From Pseudobutyrivibrio ruminis (lineage in GTDB: Bacteria > Bacillota > Clostridia > Lachnospirales > Lachnospiraceae): a stretch of 52,556 nt of DNA. Shown here in pieces: positions 7,147 through 17,455 of this stretch (position 1 is the first letter of the stretch; each line of letters starts with the position of its first letter). A program made the position numbers and the translations under genes. The notes under the pieces are model-generated. The model searched no databases. It was not told the origin of the DNA and saw nothing but the letters and a program-made list of their open reading frames with translations. The stretch lies in NCBI GenBank assembly GCA_015057305.1, contig SVES01000022.1, positions 1 through 52,556 on the forward strand. The letters run 5' to 3'.

Positions 7147-8340
7147 TTACCTCTTTTCCATTATATTCTCATAAAATTTATATGTATCAATTGTTGTAGG
7201 GTCTACCATATCAGGATTTTCATTAAGATAATTTACTGAATCCTCCAATATAAGGTACACACACAAATCTAAATCTGTAAAGGCGGCCCCACGAATAACA
7301 TCCAATCTAGGCTGCTTATCTCTACCGGGCTCAATATAATCTGCCACAAATATAATTTTGTCCAGAAGATTCATATTAGGACAGCCAGTAGTATGCACTG
7401 ATATAGCATGGGCAATCTGCTGATCAAATATATCGTATTTACTCTTACAATAGTAAGCTCCCACCTTACCATGAAGAAGGTGAGGATATTTACGCTCTAT
7501 ATCCGTAATGGGAATATTGTTTTTTTCACAAACACTAAGCCTTTTCTCATCAGAAATACATTTTGCACAATCATGTAAAAGTCCTGCAACCTGGGCTGTA
7601 ACAGGAGGATAATTCCATTTGACAGCTAAAGCATATGCCATATTAGCTACACCTAATGTGTGAACATATCTGCTTGGCTTAAGCTCGTTTTTCATTTCGC
7701 TATCCAATCGGATGATATCCTCATTTGTATAGCTATATTTGCTATATAAATTGTGCTCAATAATATAGTCGCTTACTTTTTCTGATACGAAAGCTCGAAT
7801 TGATAAATCACTATAAAAATGCTCTCTTATCTCTGAAGAAGATACACTATTAGGCTTATAATCAATAAGCAAAAACTCCCCTTCAAACATATTTTTACAT
7901 TCATGTAGCCCATGCTCTATAGCCTCTAAATCATCACCTAAACGAGGCGCAACAAGAATAGTTACATATTCAGAAATAATATCTGGCTTAACCCAATTTT
8001 TAAAATTGAGAAGGCTGTCACTTCCCATGATAAAAAATATTTCATCATCAGGATGTTTATTATGATATTCTGTAAATGTAATATAGGAATAGCTTTTACC
8101 AGCTCTATATATTTCCCTCTCATCAATATCCAGCTTCGGTTCATTCTCTACTGCCAAACGAACCATTTCTAACCTATTAATATCAGAGATAGATTTAGCT
8201 GTTTCCTTGTGAGGGGGATTTCCAGCCACAAGAAAATAAACCTTATCCAGTTTAAACTGATTTAAAGCTGCCTTTGCAATCTCAATATGACTGTTATGTA
8301 TTGGATTGAACGTGCCGCCATACACACCAATTCTAGCCAT
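7147..8340 (-). CDS. nadD: Nicotinate-nucleotide adenylyltransferase fused to a YqeK HD hydrolase
   Basis: One 397-aa frame joins two enzymes that are separate neighbours in Bacillus. Residues 1 to about 200 are NadD: GGTFNPIHNSHIEIA at the nucleotide-binding start, GSDSLLNFKNW, and the C-terminal SSSEIREH motif; it makes deamido-NAD from nicotinate mononucleotide. Residues about 205 to 397 are a YqeK-type HD domain with His227, the His256-Asp257 pair in GLLHDCAK, His290 in HLLHGKVGA and Asp334 in FVADYIEPGR; YqeK hydrolyses diadenosine tetraphosphate (established for Bacillus). No stop or frameshift lies at the join. Confidence 0.93.
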   Translation of the reverse strand: MARIGVYGGTFNPIHNSHIEIAKAALNQFKLDKVYFLVAGNPPHKETAKSISDINRLEMVRLAVENEPKLDIDEREIYRAGKSYSYITFTEYHNKHPDDEIFFIMGSDSLLNFKNWVKPDIISEYVTILVAPRLGDDLEAIEHGLHECKNMFEGEFLLIDYKPNSVSSSEIREHFYSDLSIRAFVSEKVSDYIIEHNLYSKYSYTNEDIIRLDSEMKNELKPSRYVHTLGVANMAYALAVKWNYPPVTAQVAGLLHDCAKCISDEKRLSVCEKNNIPITDIERKYPHLLHGKVGAYYCKSKYDIFDQQIAHAISVHTTGCPNMNLLDKIIFVADYIEPGRDKQPRLDVIRGAAFTDLDLCVYLILEDSVNYLNENPDMVDPTTIDTYKFYENIMEKR

Positions 8341-8353
8341 TTTTTACTCCTAC

Positions 8354-8641
8354 TTAGTTAGGTAATTTGATAACTGGCTTTTTAGCCGCCCTATAAAGAA
8401 TAATTTTTTTACCAATCACTCTTACAACCTCTGAATGAGTACGTTCAGCTAAAATCTGAGCCATTTCTCTAGGATCATCAAAGCAATTTTTTAAAACATT
8501 TATTTTAATAAGTTCTCTAGCCTCTAATGCTTCATCTACAGCTTGTGTATGTTCTGGAGTAAGTGAAGCCTTACCTATTTGCAAAATAGGACTTAAATCA
8601 GCAGCTAAAGATGATAAATATGCTCTTTGTTTATTTGTCAT
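8354..8641 (-). CDS. yhbY: YhbY-family RNA-binding protein (CRM domain)
   Basis: A 95-aa protein that is almost entirely one CRM domain: MTNKQRAYLSSLAADL, ILQIGKASLTPEHTQAVDEALEARELIKINVL and REMAQILAERTHSEVVRVIGKKIILYR. YhbY binds pre-50S particles. The ATG at 8641 is preceded by AGAGGT at a good distance, so I prefer it to a start nine codons upstream. It lies between obgE and nadD, the usual arrangement in clostridia. Confidence 0.93.
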   Translation of the reverse strand: MTNKQRAYLSSLAADLSPILQIGKASLTPEHTQAVDEALEARELIKINVLKNCFDDPREMAQILAERTHSEVVRVIGKKIILYRAAKKPVIKLPN

Positions 8642-8651
8642 ATTAATACCT

Positions 8652-9989
<1,338 letters not shown>

Positions 9990-9996
9990 CAATCAA

Positions 9997-10281
9997 TTAC
10001 TGTTCTACTGGATAGACAGAAGCCTGCTTCTTGTCTCTACCTTTTCTTTCGAAACGAAGTACTCCATCAACTAAAGCAAAAAGTGTATCGTCTCCACCGA
10101 GACCTACATTGTTGCCTGGAAGAATCTTTGTACCACGCTGTCTGTAAAGAATATTGCCAGCCTTTACGAACTGACCGTCTGCTCTTTTAGCGCCTAATCT
10201 CTTAGACTCTGAATCTCTACCGTTCTTTGTAGAGCCAACACCCTTTTTATGAGCGAAGAACTGAAGGTTCATCTGTAACAT
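9997..10281 (-). CDS. rpmA: 50S ribosomal protein L27 with cleavable N-terminus
   Basis: The 94-aa product begins [23 protein letters not shown]. The stretch up to FFA is the Firmicutes extension that the Prp protease removes to expose the mature L27 N-terminus, which reaches the peptidyl transferase centre. The rest is canonical ([49 protein letters not shown]). Prp is encoded 4 bp upstream. An AGGAGG site precedes the start. Confidence 0.97.
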   Translation of the reverse strand: MLQMNLQFFAHKKGVGSTKNGRDSESKRLGAKRADGQFVKAGNILYRQRGTKILPGNNVGLGGDDTLFALVDGVLRFERKGRDKKQASVYPVEQ

Positions 10282-10284
10282 GTC

Positions 10285-10611
10285 TTACACCTCCTTGTAA
10301 AGCAATGATAAATACTCATCGCCATATTGTTTTTGAATTTCGTCCAAACCTAATAACATTGAATCAAGTAATAACTTTGATTTATCAGACATAGTCTCAG
10401 AAAAACTCATAGATAAAAATCCACCGTCCTCTGCACTATCACAAGAAAAATCATCATCTGTAAATCGTTCTATACTATTAAAAGTATTAATCACGAGAAC
10501 TGATACAGCAGCACACACTATATCCTGACCTGCGTCAGCATATCCAGCGTGACCATCTAAAGCTACACTGATGTATTTTTCATTATGTTTGGTAATTACT
10601 ACGCTAATCAT
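10285..10611 (-). CDS. prp: Ribosomal-processing cysteine protease Prp
   Basis: A 108-aa protein with the Prp motif GHAGYADAGQDIVCAAVS, placing the catalytic His21 and Cys33. Prp cleaves the N-terminal extension of L27 (established in Staphylococcus). Its place between rplU and rpmA and the cleavable motif in L27 agree. The ribosome binding site is weak, and the 2-bp gap after rplU suggests translational coupling. Confidence 0.95.
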   Translation of the reverse strand: MISVVITKHNEKYISVALDGHAGYADAGQDIVCAAVSVLVINTFNSIERFTDDDFSCDSAEDGGFLSMSFSETMSDKSKLLLDSMLLGLDEIQKQYGDEYLSLLYKEV

Positions 10612-10613
10612 AA

Positions 10614-10922
10614 TTAGCCGTTAATCTTCTCAATCTTAACCTGAGTGAAAGCCTGTCTGTGGCCATTCTTCTTGTGGTAACCTGTTTTTCTCTTGTACTT
10701 GTAAACGATTACCTTCTTACCTCTGCCTTCTTTAACAACAGAAGCCTCTACTGTAGCACCCTTAACTGTTGGGTCGCCAACCTTGAGATCCTTGTCGCTA
10801 ACAGCAAGAACCTGATCAAAAGTAACCTTTTCACCAGCTTCAACGCCAAGCTTTTCAATGGTAATGATATCGCCTTCAGAAACTTTGTACTGCTTACCAC
10901 CTGTTGCAATAATTGCGTACAT
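10614..10922 (-). CDS. rplU: 50S ribosomal protein L21
   Basis: The 102-aa L21 starts [18 protein letters not shown] and carries the typical [32 protein letters not shown] and C-terminal FTQVKIEKI segments. It is the first gene of rplU-prp-rpmA, preceded by GGAGGAGCAACC, an untranslated leader and a promoter. Confidence 0.97.
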   Translation of the reverse strand: MYAIIATGGKQYKVSEGDIITIEKLGVEAGEKVTFDQVLAVSDKDLKVGDPTVKGATVEASVVKEGRGKKVIVYKYKRKTGYHKKNGHRQAFTQVKIEKING

Positions 10923-11009
10923 GGTTGCTCCTCCTTTTTATCATTACTCGCCAGTTTCGGTGGTGCTTCATAATGAAACACACTTAAAAAACCACACTGA
11001 GCGGCATAC
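10923..11009 (-). promoter_or_regulatory. rplU 5' leader, possible L21 ribosomal protein leader
   Basis: The untranslated stretch between the expected transcription start and rplU contains a CTGAG/CTCAG hairpin near its 5' end and further GC-richer segments. Firmicutes rplU operons often carry a structured L21 leader used for autoregulation. I match it by position and presence of hairpins only, not by a covariance model. Confidence 0.5.
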
Positions 11010-11015
11010 TCAGAT

Positions 11016-11044
11016 ATATTAACATAGGTTATTCAACCCGTCAA
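11016..11044 (-). promoter_or_regulatory. rplU operon promoter
   Basis: Minus strand TTGACG (11039-11044), 17-bp spacer, TAATAT (11016-11021). Confidence 0.7.
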
Positions 11045-11073
11045 TAAAATTGAACAAAATTAAACAAAATAAT

Positions 11074-11442
11074 TTAGTCAATTGTATGGGCTGAGCCAAG
11101 ATGTTTCTTTAAATATGCATCAAGTGAGCTAAGATTTTTTCCCTCACCAACTCTAATTTTTTTTGCCTCATCATCCAAACAATGTTTACAGGCTTTCCTC
11201 AAATCTGCCTCCTCATATTCAGAAAACCAGTTGTTAAACTGCTCATCCAAATCAGAATCCTGTTTAAAATGAAATTTGCTAAGCTGCAAGGTAAGTTGAG
11301 AAATAGAACGGGTTCTAGTAGCATCCTTTGCCTCATCAGTAAGATTTAATTCTGGATGCTCTTTATTATATTTTACTATTTCTTCCTCTGCGATTTGCTT
11401 AGCCTTGTTTTCAACAACTTGAATAATATCATTCATCTCCAT
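11074..11442 (-). CDS. Hypothetical protein, 122 aa
   Basis: I do not recognise this small protein. It starts MEMNDIIQVVENKAKQIAEEE, with AGGGGGG ten bases upstream, which favours this ATG over one ten codons earlier. It is charged and appears all-helical, with two cysteines in KACKHCLDDE and no signal peptide or membrane segment. A good promoter lies just upstream. It sits between the carboxypeptidase and the rplU promoter, so it is probably its own unit. Confidence 0.7.
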   Translation of the reverse strand: MEMNDIIQVVENKAKQIAEEEIVKYNKEHPELNLTDEAKDATRTRSISQLTLQLSKFHFKQDSDLDEQFNNWFSEYEEADLRKACKHCLDDEAKKIRVGEGKNLSSLDAYLKKHLGSAHTID

Positions 11443-11480
11443 AGATAAATACCCCCCTGTATCATCCCCCATATAGACTA

Positions 11481-11509
11481 ATTATACTTTGCAAGTAATT
11501 TACATGCAA
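11481..11509 (-). promoter_or_regulatory. Promoter of the 122-aa hypothetical gene
   Basis: Minus strand TTGCAT (11504-11509), 17-bp spacer, TATAAT (11481-11486). It starts a transcript about 35 bp before the chosen ATG. Confidence 0.7.
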
Positions 11510-11547
11510 TAAGTCTATTTCCACAAATATCTAGGTCTTAAATTACT

Positions 11548-12681
11548 TTAATAGTAATTTGCAAAGCCTAGATTAATAAGCCTGTTGGTTTCATAATATC
11601 TCATGGAAATAGTATTTCCATCAAACATAGTTCGATTCCTACCACCTAAAACAACAGTTATAATTGTCTTGCCACTTTGGGATGCTACCGTAACTAAACA
11701 CTGACCTGCACGATTTGCAGTACCAGTCTTGCCACCAATTACATAAGGATTGTAATAACCGCTTTCTGGCAGCATCAAGGCATCCGTATTAACCAATGTA
11801 CGTGGCGCAGGATATAGATTTGTTGCAGGTATAATGGCACTAGTCTGACCGAAATATTGATTGAATATTGGATGACTTATTGCATTGGCTGTTATCAGAT
11901 AAAGTGAGTAGGCATTTGTGTACATTTTCTTATCTGGATAGCCAGATGGATTGGTGAAATTTGAATTGGTGCAGCCTAATTGAGCTGCTCTAAGATTCAT
12001 TAATGCCACAAAATTTGGCACTGAGCCAGCTACAACCTCGGCTAAAACATTACATGCCTGACAATCAGAGCTAACCATAACTGCTGAGAGTAGTTGTGAT
12101 ACATTTAGTATTTCCCCGGCCTGTAGCTTTGGGTTCATATGGCTTGCATCTGATGGCAATGATGCCACTGCGGTGCTTGATACCATTACAGGTGTATCCA
12201 AGCTGATTTGCCCTGCTTCTATAGCCTCTACCACTAAAAGGGCTGTAAGAATCTTTGTTGTACTTGCAGGCTCTAATTTATCTTTAGCTCCCTGGGAATA
12301 AATGAGCTTTCCGTTTGATGCATTAACTACCAAGGCTGAGGCCACATCAAAGGTAGTGAGCCTATATGCAGTTGTATTCGGTAAAACAGAAAGAGCCTGA
12401 TTAGAAATATAAAATGTACTTCCATTTATATTTACCTGCCAAAAGCCATTGCTTGTTCGTCCTGTCACCTGAACAGGGGTATTTACAGCTAGTGAAGTGA
12501 CAAAAGTAGACGGGTCTGCATCACTGAAAACCTCGGTACCATTACAGGCAAGTAGCACTCCCGCTTCTGCCGTCACAGTATAGTCCGTTGCATTTGCTGT
12601 TATAGATGCTAATGGACCAATAAACAATAATGTTAAAATAATTGCCAAAGATATAATCCTGTTTTTAAAATTCTTTTGCAT
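11548..12681 (-). CDS. D-alanyl-D-alanine carboxypeptidase, S11 family, with N-terminal SH3-like domain
   Basis: The 377-aa protein has a signal peptide ending near residue 31 (ASITANA), an SH3-like segment at about 38 to 100, and an S11 penicillin-binding fold. Active-site motif one is Ser140-Thr-Thr-Lys143 in EPASTTKILTALL, and motif three is Lys318-Thr-Gly in GGKTGTANRAGQ. Motif two, usually SxN, reads Ser205-Asp-Cys207 in VSSDCQACNVLAE, which is unusual. It should trim D-Ala from pentapeptides outside the membrane. No C-terminal amphipathic anchor of the DacA type is evident. It follows the RNase E/G gene by 16 bp. Confidence 0.9.
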   Translation of the reverse strand: MQKNFKNRIISLAIILTLLFIGPLASITANATDYTVTAEAGVLLACNGTEVFSDADPSTFVTSLAVNTPVQVTGRTSNGFWQVNINGSTFYISNQALSVLPNTTAYRLTTFDVASALVVNASNGKLIYSQGAKDKLEPASTTKILTALLVVEAIEAGQISLDTPVMVSSTAVASLPSDASHMNPKLQAGEILNVSQLLSAVMVSSDCQACNVLAEVVAGSVPNFVALMNLRAAQLGCTNSNFTNPSGYPDKKMYTNAYSLYLITANAISHPIFNQYFGQTSAIIPATNLYPAPRTLVNTDALMLPESGYYNPYVIGGKTGTANRAGQCLVTVASQSGKTIITVVLGGRNRTMFDGNTISMRYYETNRLINLGFANYY

Positions 12682-12697
12682 AAATCTCCCTCAATAC

Positions 12698-13585
12698 TTA
12701 TAAAATTAGTGGTGCAAATATCCTGCTTCTTGTAATTTCAAGCAACCCCAAATTTGTAAAGCCATGTATTGTTACTTGTGAATAATCATTAGAAAAAGCT
12801 TGCTTGGCAAATTCCATTAGTTCAACCTGCTTTTCTTTGGATACCTTTAATAAATCAATAATTATTATACCTGAAATAGAACGTAGTCTCACTTGTTTTG
12901 CTATTTCTTTAATTGCCTCTATATTTGTATCAAAGGCTGTTGATTTTCCGTAATTTTTTGATGTATTAACATCAATCACAGTAAGAGCTTCTGTAGGCTC
13001 AATTACTATATTAGACCCGGATTTAAGATGAACTATTTTTGAAGTTGCTTTATCTAATGTAGACACCATTCCGTAAAGATTCCACAAGGAAATATTGTCA
13101 TCCTCATAATACCTAACATTTAGTCCATTATCTAAAAAATCTGACAAATCAGAAATTATTTCACATTCACCACTTACAATGCGCTCAACATAATAGTTAA
13201 GAAACCCATAGCCTTTCATAGATTCAGAAAAAGAACATATAAAATCACAAGAATAGGGCTTCACACCCTTTCTATCCTGGGAAATCTGAACATAAAACTT
13301 ATCAGCCTGGCATACTAGCTTCTTTTCAGAGTGTCTTACTAAAAAACAATCTGGCTTAAGTTTCCGATTCTCAATAAATCCTTTATCTCCATTGTCTAAC
13401 TTAACAATGCAAGCATCTATATCATTTAAAACCTTTTCAACAGTAGCTTCATGTATTTCACCGTTTTTAGTCACATCAAGATTAATCAAATCTAGAGGCT
13501 TATCATTTTCATCAAAAGAAACAAGGAGCCGAAGCTCCTTGTCTTGATATATACCCTTTGTAACAATAATCTTTTTAATGCTCAT
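12698..13585 (-). CDS. Ribonuclease E/G family protein, short form
   Basis: A 295-aa RNase E/G-type protein: an S1-like segment at about residues 40 to 105 and the nuclease core, with the metal-binding Asp205 in ALTVIDVNTSK and Asp244 in SGIIIIDLLKVS. The end LGLLEITRSRIFAPLIL stops where longer enzymes continue into the zinc link. RNase G proteins usually exceed 400 residues, so this one lacks much of the C-terminal half and possibly part of the N-terminal subdomains. The frame is open, with no visible frameshift. It overlaps the DUF2344 gene by 11 bp; the order with rplU downstream is common in clostridia. Confidence 0.85.
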   Translation of the reverse strand: MSIKKIIVTKGIYQDKELRLLVSFDENDKPLDLINLDVTKNGEIHEATVEKVLNDIDACIVKLDNGDKGFIENRKLKPDCFLVRHSEKKLVCQADKFYVQISQDRKGVKPYSCDFICSFSESMKGYGFLNYYVERIVSGECEIISDLSDFLDNGLNVRYYEDDNISLWNLYGMVSTLDKATSKIVHLKSGSNIVIEPTEALTVIDVNTSKNYGKSTAFDTNIEAIKEIAKQVRLRSISGIIIIDLLKVSKEKQVELMEFAKQAFSNDYSQVTIHGFTNLGLLEITRSRIFAPLIL

Positions 13586-14291
13586 CCCCTATGTCTCCCA
13601 ATGAAACAAAGCTATCAGGCTCTCCTGTATACATATCTACCCTATGAATATCAAGAGAAAGCTCGTCAAATTCTGGCAGGCCAAGATAATCATGAAAAGC
13701 CTTAATCACAAGCTCAGGCTTGATGTTGTCACTACTTCCTGAAGATAAAAGCAAATCATAGACAGGCACGCCATCCTTCACATCGATGTTAAAGCGATAT
13801 ATTAATGGCTTAAGATCAAGCTCACGCTCACCCTTTTTAGTCTTTTTTACGATATTAATGCAAGCAGCCTCATCGAAAAATTTTTCCTTAAGGTCACAAA
13901 TATTATCTATGTAACAAGCATCATCCTTGCTATCCTTGTAGGTAACAATATAGCTAGCTGCAGTGACTGCACTCATACATTTTTCTGCGTCCTCTGGAAG
14001 ATATTTAAAGCTTGTTATAGCAAGCCCCTCAACCATATTTTCATTTAAAGAGGCAATACCATTAGCAGATGCAACTTCATCCTTAATATCGATGTCCATG
14101 TACTCCCCTTCAGATGTAAGACCTACTCCGAGAGGAGCTGCAAAGGACATTATCTGGTGGGGATTAAAGCCTTCTGAATATCTGATAGGAAGTCCAGCTC
14201 GTTTAACCGCCTTTTGAAAAAATCGCATCAAATCCAAGTGACCTACATATCTCATTATTCCAGTTTTTTCAAATCTAATTCTAACGCGCAT
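13575..14291 (-). CDS. DUF2344 / TIGR03936 radical SAM-linked protein
   Basis: The 238-aa product begins MRVRIRFEKTGIMRYVGHLDLMRFF and continues with KRAGLPIRYSEGFNPHQIMSFAAPLGVGL, the signature of this family. It always travels with the large radical SAM protein encoded immediately upstream, and the two genes overlap by 11 bp. I chose the ATG at 14291, preceded by GGGGG, over an upstream frame extension that lacks family similarity. Its biochemical role is not established. Confidence 0.92.
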   Translation of the reverse strand: MRVRIRFEKTGIMRYVGHLDLMRFFQKAVKRAGLPIRYSEGFNPHQIMSFAAPLGVGLTSEGEYMDIDIKDEVASANGIASLNENMVEGLAITSFKYLPEDAEKCMSAVTAASYIVTYKDSKDDACYIDNICDLKEKFFDEAACINIVKKTKKGERELDLKPLIYRFNIDVKDGVPVYDLLLSSGSSDNIKPELVIKAFHDYLGLPEFDELSLDIHRVDMYTGEPDSFVSLGDIGDEH

Positions 14292-16149
14292 TATGACATA
14301 CCCCCGATCCGATTTTTGCTGAGCCGCAACCACTACAGCCCATTTTGCAGTTAGGAGTAACCTTAGCATTCATGGCGTTGTTCCACTCCCGCTTTAAGAA
14401 GTCCTTTGAAACATGACAATCTATGAAATCCCAAGGTAAAATTTCGTCTAAATCACGTTGTCTGTAGGCATAATAATCGATAGAAATATTATTCTTTTCA
14501 AAAGCGGCTAGCCACTTATCAAAATCAAAATATTCGCCCCAAGCGTCAAAAAAGCATCCGCTATTATATGCATCTAAAATTGCAGGGCAAAGACGTCTGT
14601 CACCTCTGGCAAAAACTCCCTCTAACACAGTAACATCAGAGTGATGCCAATTGTATTTTAATGACTTTTGATTAAGCTGTGCTTTCATTTCGTCATTGAC
14701 AACCTTTGCACGTCGCAGATATTCTCCTGCCTCATACATAGGCGCCCACTGAAAAGGTGTAAATGGCTTTGGCACGAAAAATGATGTGGATATAGTAATT
14801 TGACATCTACCTTGACGCTGCTCCTTTGGAACAGTCTCGTAATAGGCAGCAGCAATATCATTTGCAAGTCGTGGAATAGCCTGCATATCTTCATCCGTTT
14901 CAGTTGGAAGTCCTAGCATAAAATACAGCTTAACCTTGTTCCAGCCTCCCTTAAATGCCAGTGTTGCACCACCGATAATATCCTCAACAGTAAGTCCCTT
15001 ATTAATAACGTTACGCATCCTCTGGCTACCTGCCTCTGGAGCAAAGGTAATGCTGGATTTTCTAACATCCTGAACCTTTGACATAACATCAAGAGAAAAG
15101 GCATCTATTCTCAAGGATGGTAACGATACATTAACACCCTCTGAAAGACAATCCTCAATAAGGAAATCCATAAGTTCCCCAAGGGCATGATAATCACTTG
15201 AAGAAAGTGAGCTAAGTGAAATTTCTTCATGTCCAGTAGATGCCAACAATTCCTTAGCCTGCGCCTTAAGAACTTCTACGGATTTCTCGCGATTTGGCCT
15301 GTAAATCATTCCAGCCTGACAGAAGCGACAACCTCTAATGCATCCACGCTGAATTTCAAGAACAACTCTATCCTGAATAGCACGAACAAATGGAATAAGC
15401 ATCTTTGTAGGATAACTGGATGAGTCCATATCCTTTACAACCTGACGCTCAATAACAGCAGGCACATCATCATAAATAGGTTTAAAACTCTCAATTGTCC
15501 CATCAGCTTCCTTGTATGTAACTTCGTAAAAAGCAGGCACATAAATCCCAGGAATATGAGATGCTGCTCGCAAGAATGCCATTCTATCAAATCCATTAGC
15601 CTTATGCTCTTTATATAAATCTAAAAGCAATCCATAGCTTGTCTCCCCTTCGCCTATGTAAGCAATGTCTATAAAATCTGCAATAGGCTCAGGGTTAGCC
15701 GCACAAGGACCACCAACTATAACAATTGGATCATCATTTTCTCTATCTTTAGATAGAAGGGCAACCCCTGCCAAATCTAAAATCTGCAAAATGTTGGTAT
15801 AGCACATCTCATACTGGAGAGTCATTCCAATAAAATCAAAGTCCTTAATAGGATCCTGAGATTCTAACGCAAAAAGAGGTATATTCCTCTCCTTCATCAG
15901 ATTGTGTAAATCTGGCCAAGGTGAATATACCCTTTCACAATATGTGTCCTCACGCTTGTTAAGCATATCGTAAAGTATAGCTATTCCAAGGTGAGACATA
16001 CCAACCTCGTAGACATCAGGAAAGCACATAGCAAATCTAATGTCTACCTGGGCTGGATTTTTTATTATACTATTAAATTCATTGCCAATATATCGAGCAG
16101 GCTTATCAATCTGCATCAAAATATCGTCTGTTAATGCCAGTTTCTTCAT
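14281..16149 (-). CDS. B12-binding-type radical SAM protein, TIGR03960 family
   Basis: The 622-aa protein has an N-terminal cobalamin-binding-like region (about 30 to 190, with EVGMSHLGIAILYDMLN and GGPCAANPEPIADFID) and a radical SAM core with Cys270, Cys274 and Cys277 in RGCIRGCRFCQAG. The C-terminal tail has a second cysteine cluster CKMGCSGCGS plus a final CH. The substrate is unknown; the partner DUF2344 protein is encoded next. The ribosome binding site is weak. Confidence 0.93.
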   Translation of the reverse strand: MKKLALTDDILMQIDKPARYIGNEFNSIIKNPAQVDIRFAMCFPDVYEVGMSHLGIAILYDMLNKREDTYCERVYSPWPDLHNLMKERNIPLFALESQDPIKDFDFIGMTLQYEMCYTNILQILDLAGVALLSKDRENDDPIVIVGGPCAANPEPIADFIDIAYIGEGETSYGLLLDLYKEHKANGFDRMAFLRAASHIPGIYVPAFYEVTYKEADGTIESFKPIYDDVPAVIERQVVKDMDSSSYPTKMLIPFVRAIQDRVVLEIQRGCIRGCRFCQAGMIYRPNREKSVEVLKAQAKELLASTGHEEISLSSLSSSDYHALGELMDFLIEDCLSEGVNVSLPSLRIDAFSLDVMSKVQDVRKSSITFAPEAGSQRMRNVINKGLTVEDIIGGATLAFKGGWNKVKLYFMLGLPTETDEDMQAIPRLANDIAAAYYETVPKEQRQGRCQITISTSFFVPKPFTPFQWAPMYEAGEYLRRAKVVNDEMKAQLNQKSLKYNWHHSDVTVLEGVFARGDRRLCPAILDAYNSGCFFDAWGEYFDFDKWLAAFEKNNISIDYYAYRQRDLDEILPWDFIDCHVSKDFLKREWNNAMNAKVTPNCKMGCSGCGSAKIGSGVCHNAR

Positions 16150-16156
16150 AAAAATC

Positions 16157-17437
16157 TTATCTTTGAGCTAGCTCCGAAGTAATATCCTCCCATGTAACAC
16201 CCTTTTCAGCCATAAGAACCATTAGGTGATACAAGAAATCAGAAATCTCGTATTTTGTTTCTTCTGAATCCGGATTTTTGGCTGCAATAACAATTTCTGT
16301 GGCTTCTTCTCCAACCTTCTTAAGGATTTTATCCAAACCCTTATCAAAAAGATAGTTGGTGTAAGAGCCTTCCTTTGGATGCTGCTTTCTGTCCATAATA
16401 ATCGCATAGACATCCTCGAATACCTTTAACGGATTGCGCTCAACATACTCCTTTTTTACAATTTCATTAAAGAAGCAACTAGGTGCACCTGTGTGACAGG
16501 CAACCCCTACCTGCGAAACTTTCGCCAAAATAGTATCAAAATCACAATCAGCAGTCAATGATTTAACATACTGATAATGACCACTTGTTTCGCCCTTTAC
16601 CCAAAGGGACTGCCTAGAACGGGAAAAATATGTCATCTTTCCTGTGCGAATTGTTGCATTAAGAGATTCCTCATTCATATAGGCAACCATAAGGACTTCA
16701 CCTGTTTGGAAATCCTGAACTACTGTAGGAATCAAGCCATCTGAGTTAGGCTTTAAATCGCACCAGGCAAGCTTAGGCTCAAAATTATCCATCTTTATTC
16801 CAGCATCAGATAAATCGCTTTTAATCTGCATAATATCTGTGTTGGTATCGTTGATAAAGGCTCCTGAAATGCCGCGAATCTGATCTGATTTTAGAAGCTT
16901 TAAAACGTAATTAAAATCGTACTCATCAACCTGCACAATGTAAGGAATGCTTGTGATATTTTCTAAGCCCTCTAAAAGCGTAGTGTTCATAATCAAAAGC
17001 TCATGAACATTATCCTGTAAAAAGTCCTTTGTCTTGAAAAGGAAATCTACCGTTGTAAGACTTACGAGCATTTTGTTGGCACCAAATCTCGCAGATGCCT
17101 CCTTCAATAAATCAATGGTCTCTGGCTTTGAGCCATTAAGAATAACCTCGATACATCCAGCATAAAGAAACTTTTTAACATCCTCCAAGCGCTTGATATT
17201 ACCGCCACCTGCTGTTTTAATCTGAATATTTCTATTAATCTCTCGGATAGCTAAAATGTTCTTTTCATGTTCCTCATCCGTAGATGAAAGATCATAACAA
17301 ATGATTTTATCAATTCCGCTGTCATCATAAACAGATGCAAGCTCAAGTACATCCTTTTTGTCATCCAGTTCAAAAGGACTTTTTACTGCCATTCCATCCT
17401 TTATATAAATGGTGGCAACTATATTTTTGTGCTCCAT
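16157..17437 (-). CDS. hisI: HisIE bifunctional enzyme with an N-terminal degenerate HisF/HisA-like domain
   Basis: A 426-aa three-part protein. Residues 1 to about 220 resemble a HisF/HisA half-barrel protein: [11 protein letters not shown] matches the start of HisF, and [29 protein letters not shown] the VGGGI region. The catalytic Asp before KDG is Tyr11 here, and the second catalytic Asp is not found. Residues about 223 to 327 are PR-AMP cyclohydrolase (His[35 protein letters not shown]). Residues about 340 to 426 are PR-ATP pyrophosphatase (His[29 protein letters not shown]). It catalyses steps two and three of histidine synthesis. Confidence 0.93.
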   Translation of the reverse strand: MEHKNIVATIYIKDGMAVKSPFELDDKKDVLELASVYDDSGIDKIICYDLSSTDEEHEKNILAIREINRNIQIKTAGGGNIKRLEDVKKFLYAGCIEVILNGSKPETIDLLKEASARFGANKMLVSLTTVDFLFKTKDFLQDNVHELLIMNTTLLEGLENITSIPYIVQVDEYDFNYVLKLLKSDQIRGISGAFINDTNTDIMQIKSDLSDAGIKMDNFEPKLAWCDLKPNSDGLIPTVVQDFQTGEVLMVAYMNEESLNATIRTGKMTYFSRSRQSLWVKGETSGHYQYVKSLTADCDFDTILAKVSQVGVACHTGAPSCFFNEIVKKEYVERNPLKVFEDVYAIIMDRKQHPKEGSYTNYLFDKGLDKILKKVGEEATEIVIAAKNPDSEETKYEISDFLYHLMVLMAEKGVTWEDITSELAQR

Positions 17438-17455
17438 AATTATGCTCCTTAAATT

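Noticed and set aside
10748..10981. Frames of 77 and 104 codons overlapping rplU
   Set aside because: They are alternative-frame shadows of L21 and its leader.
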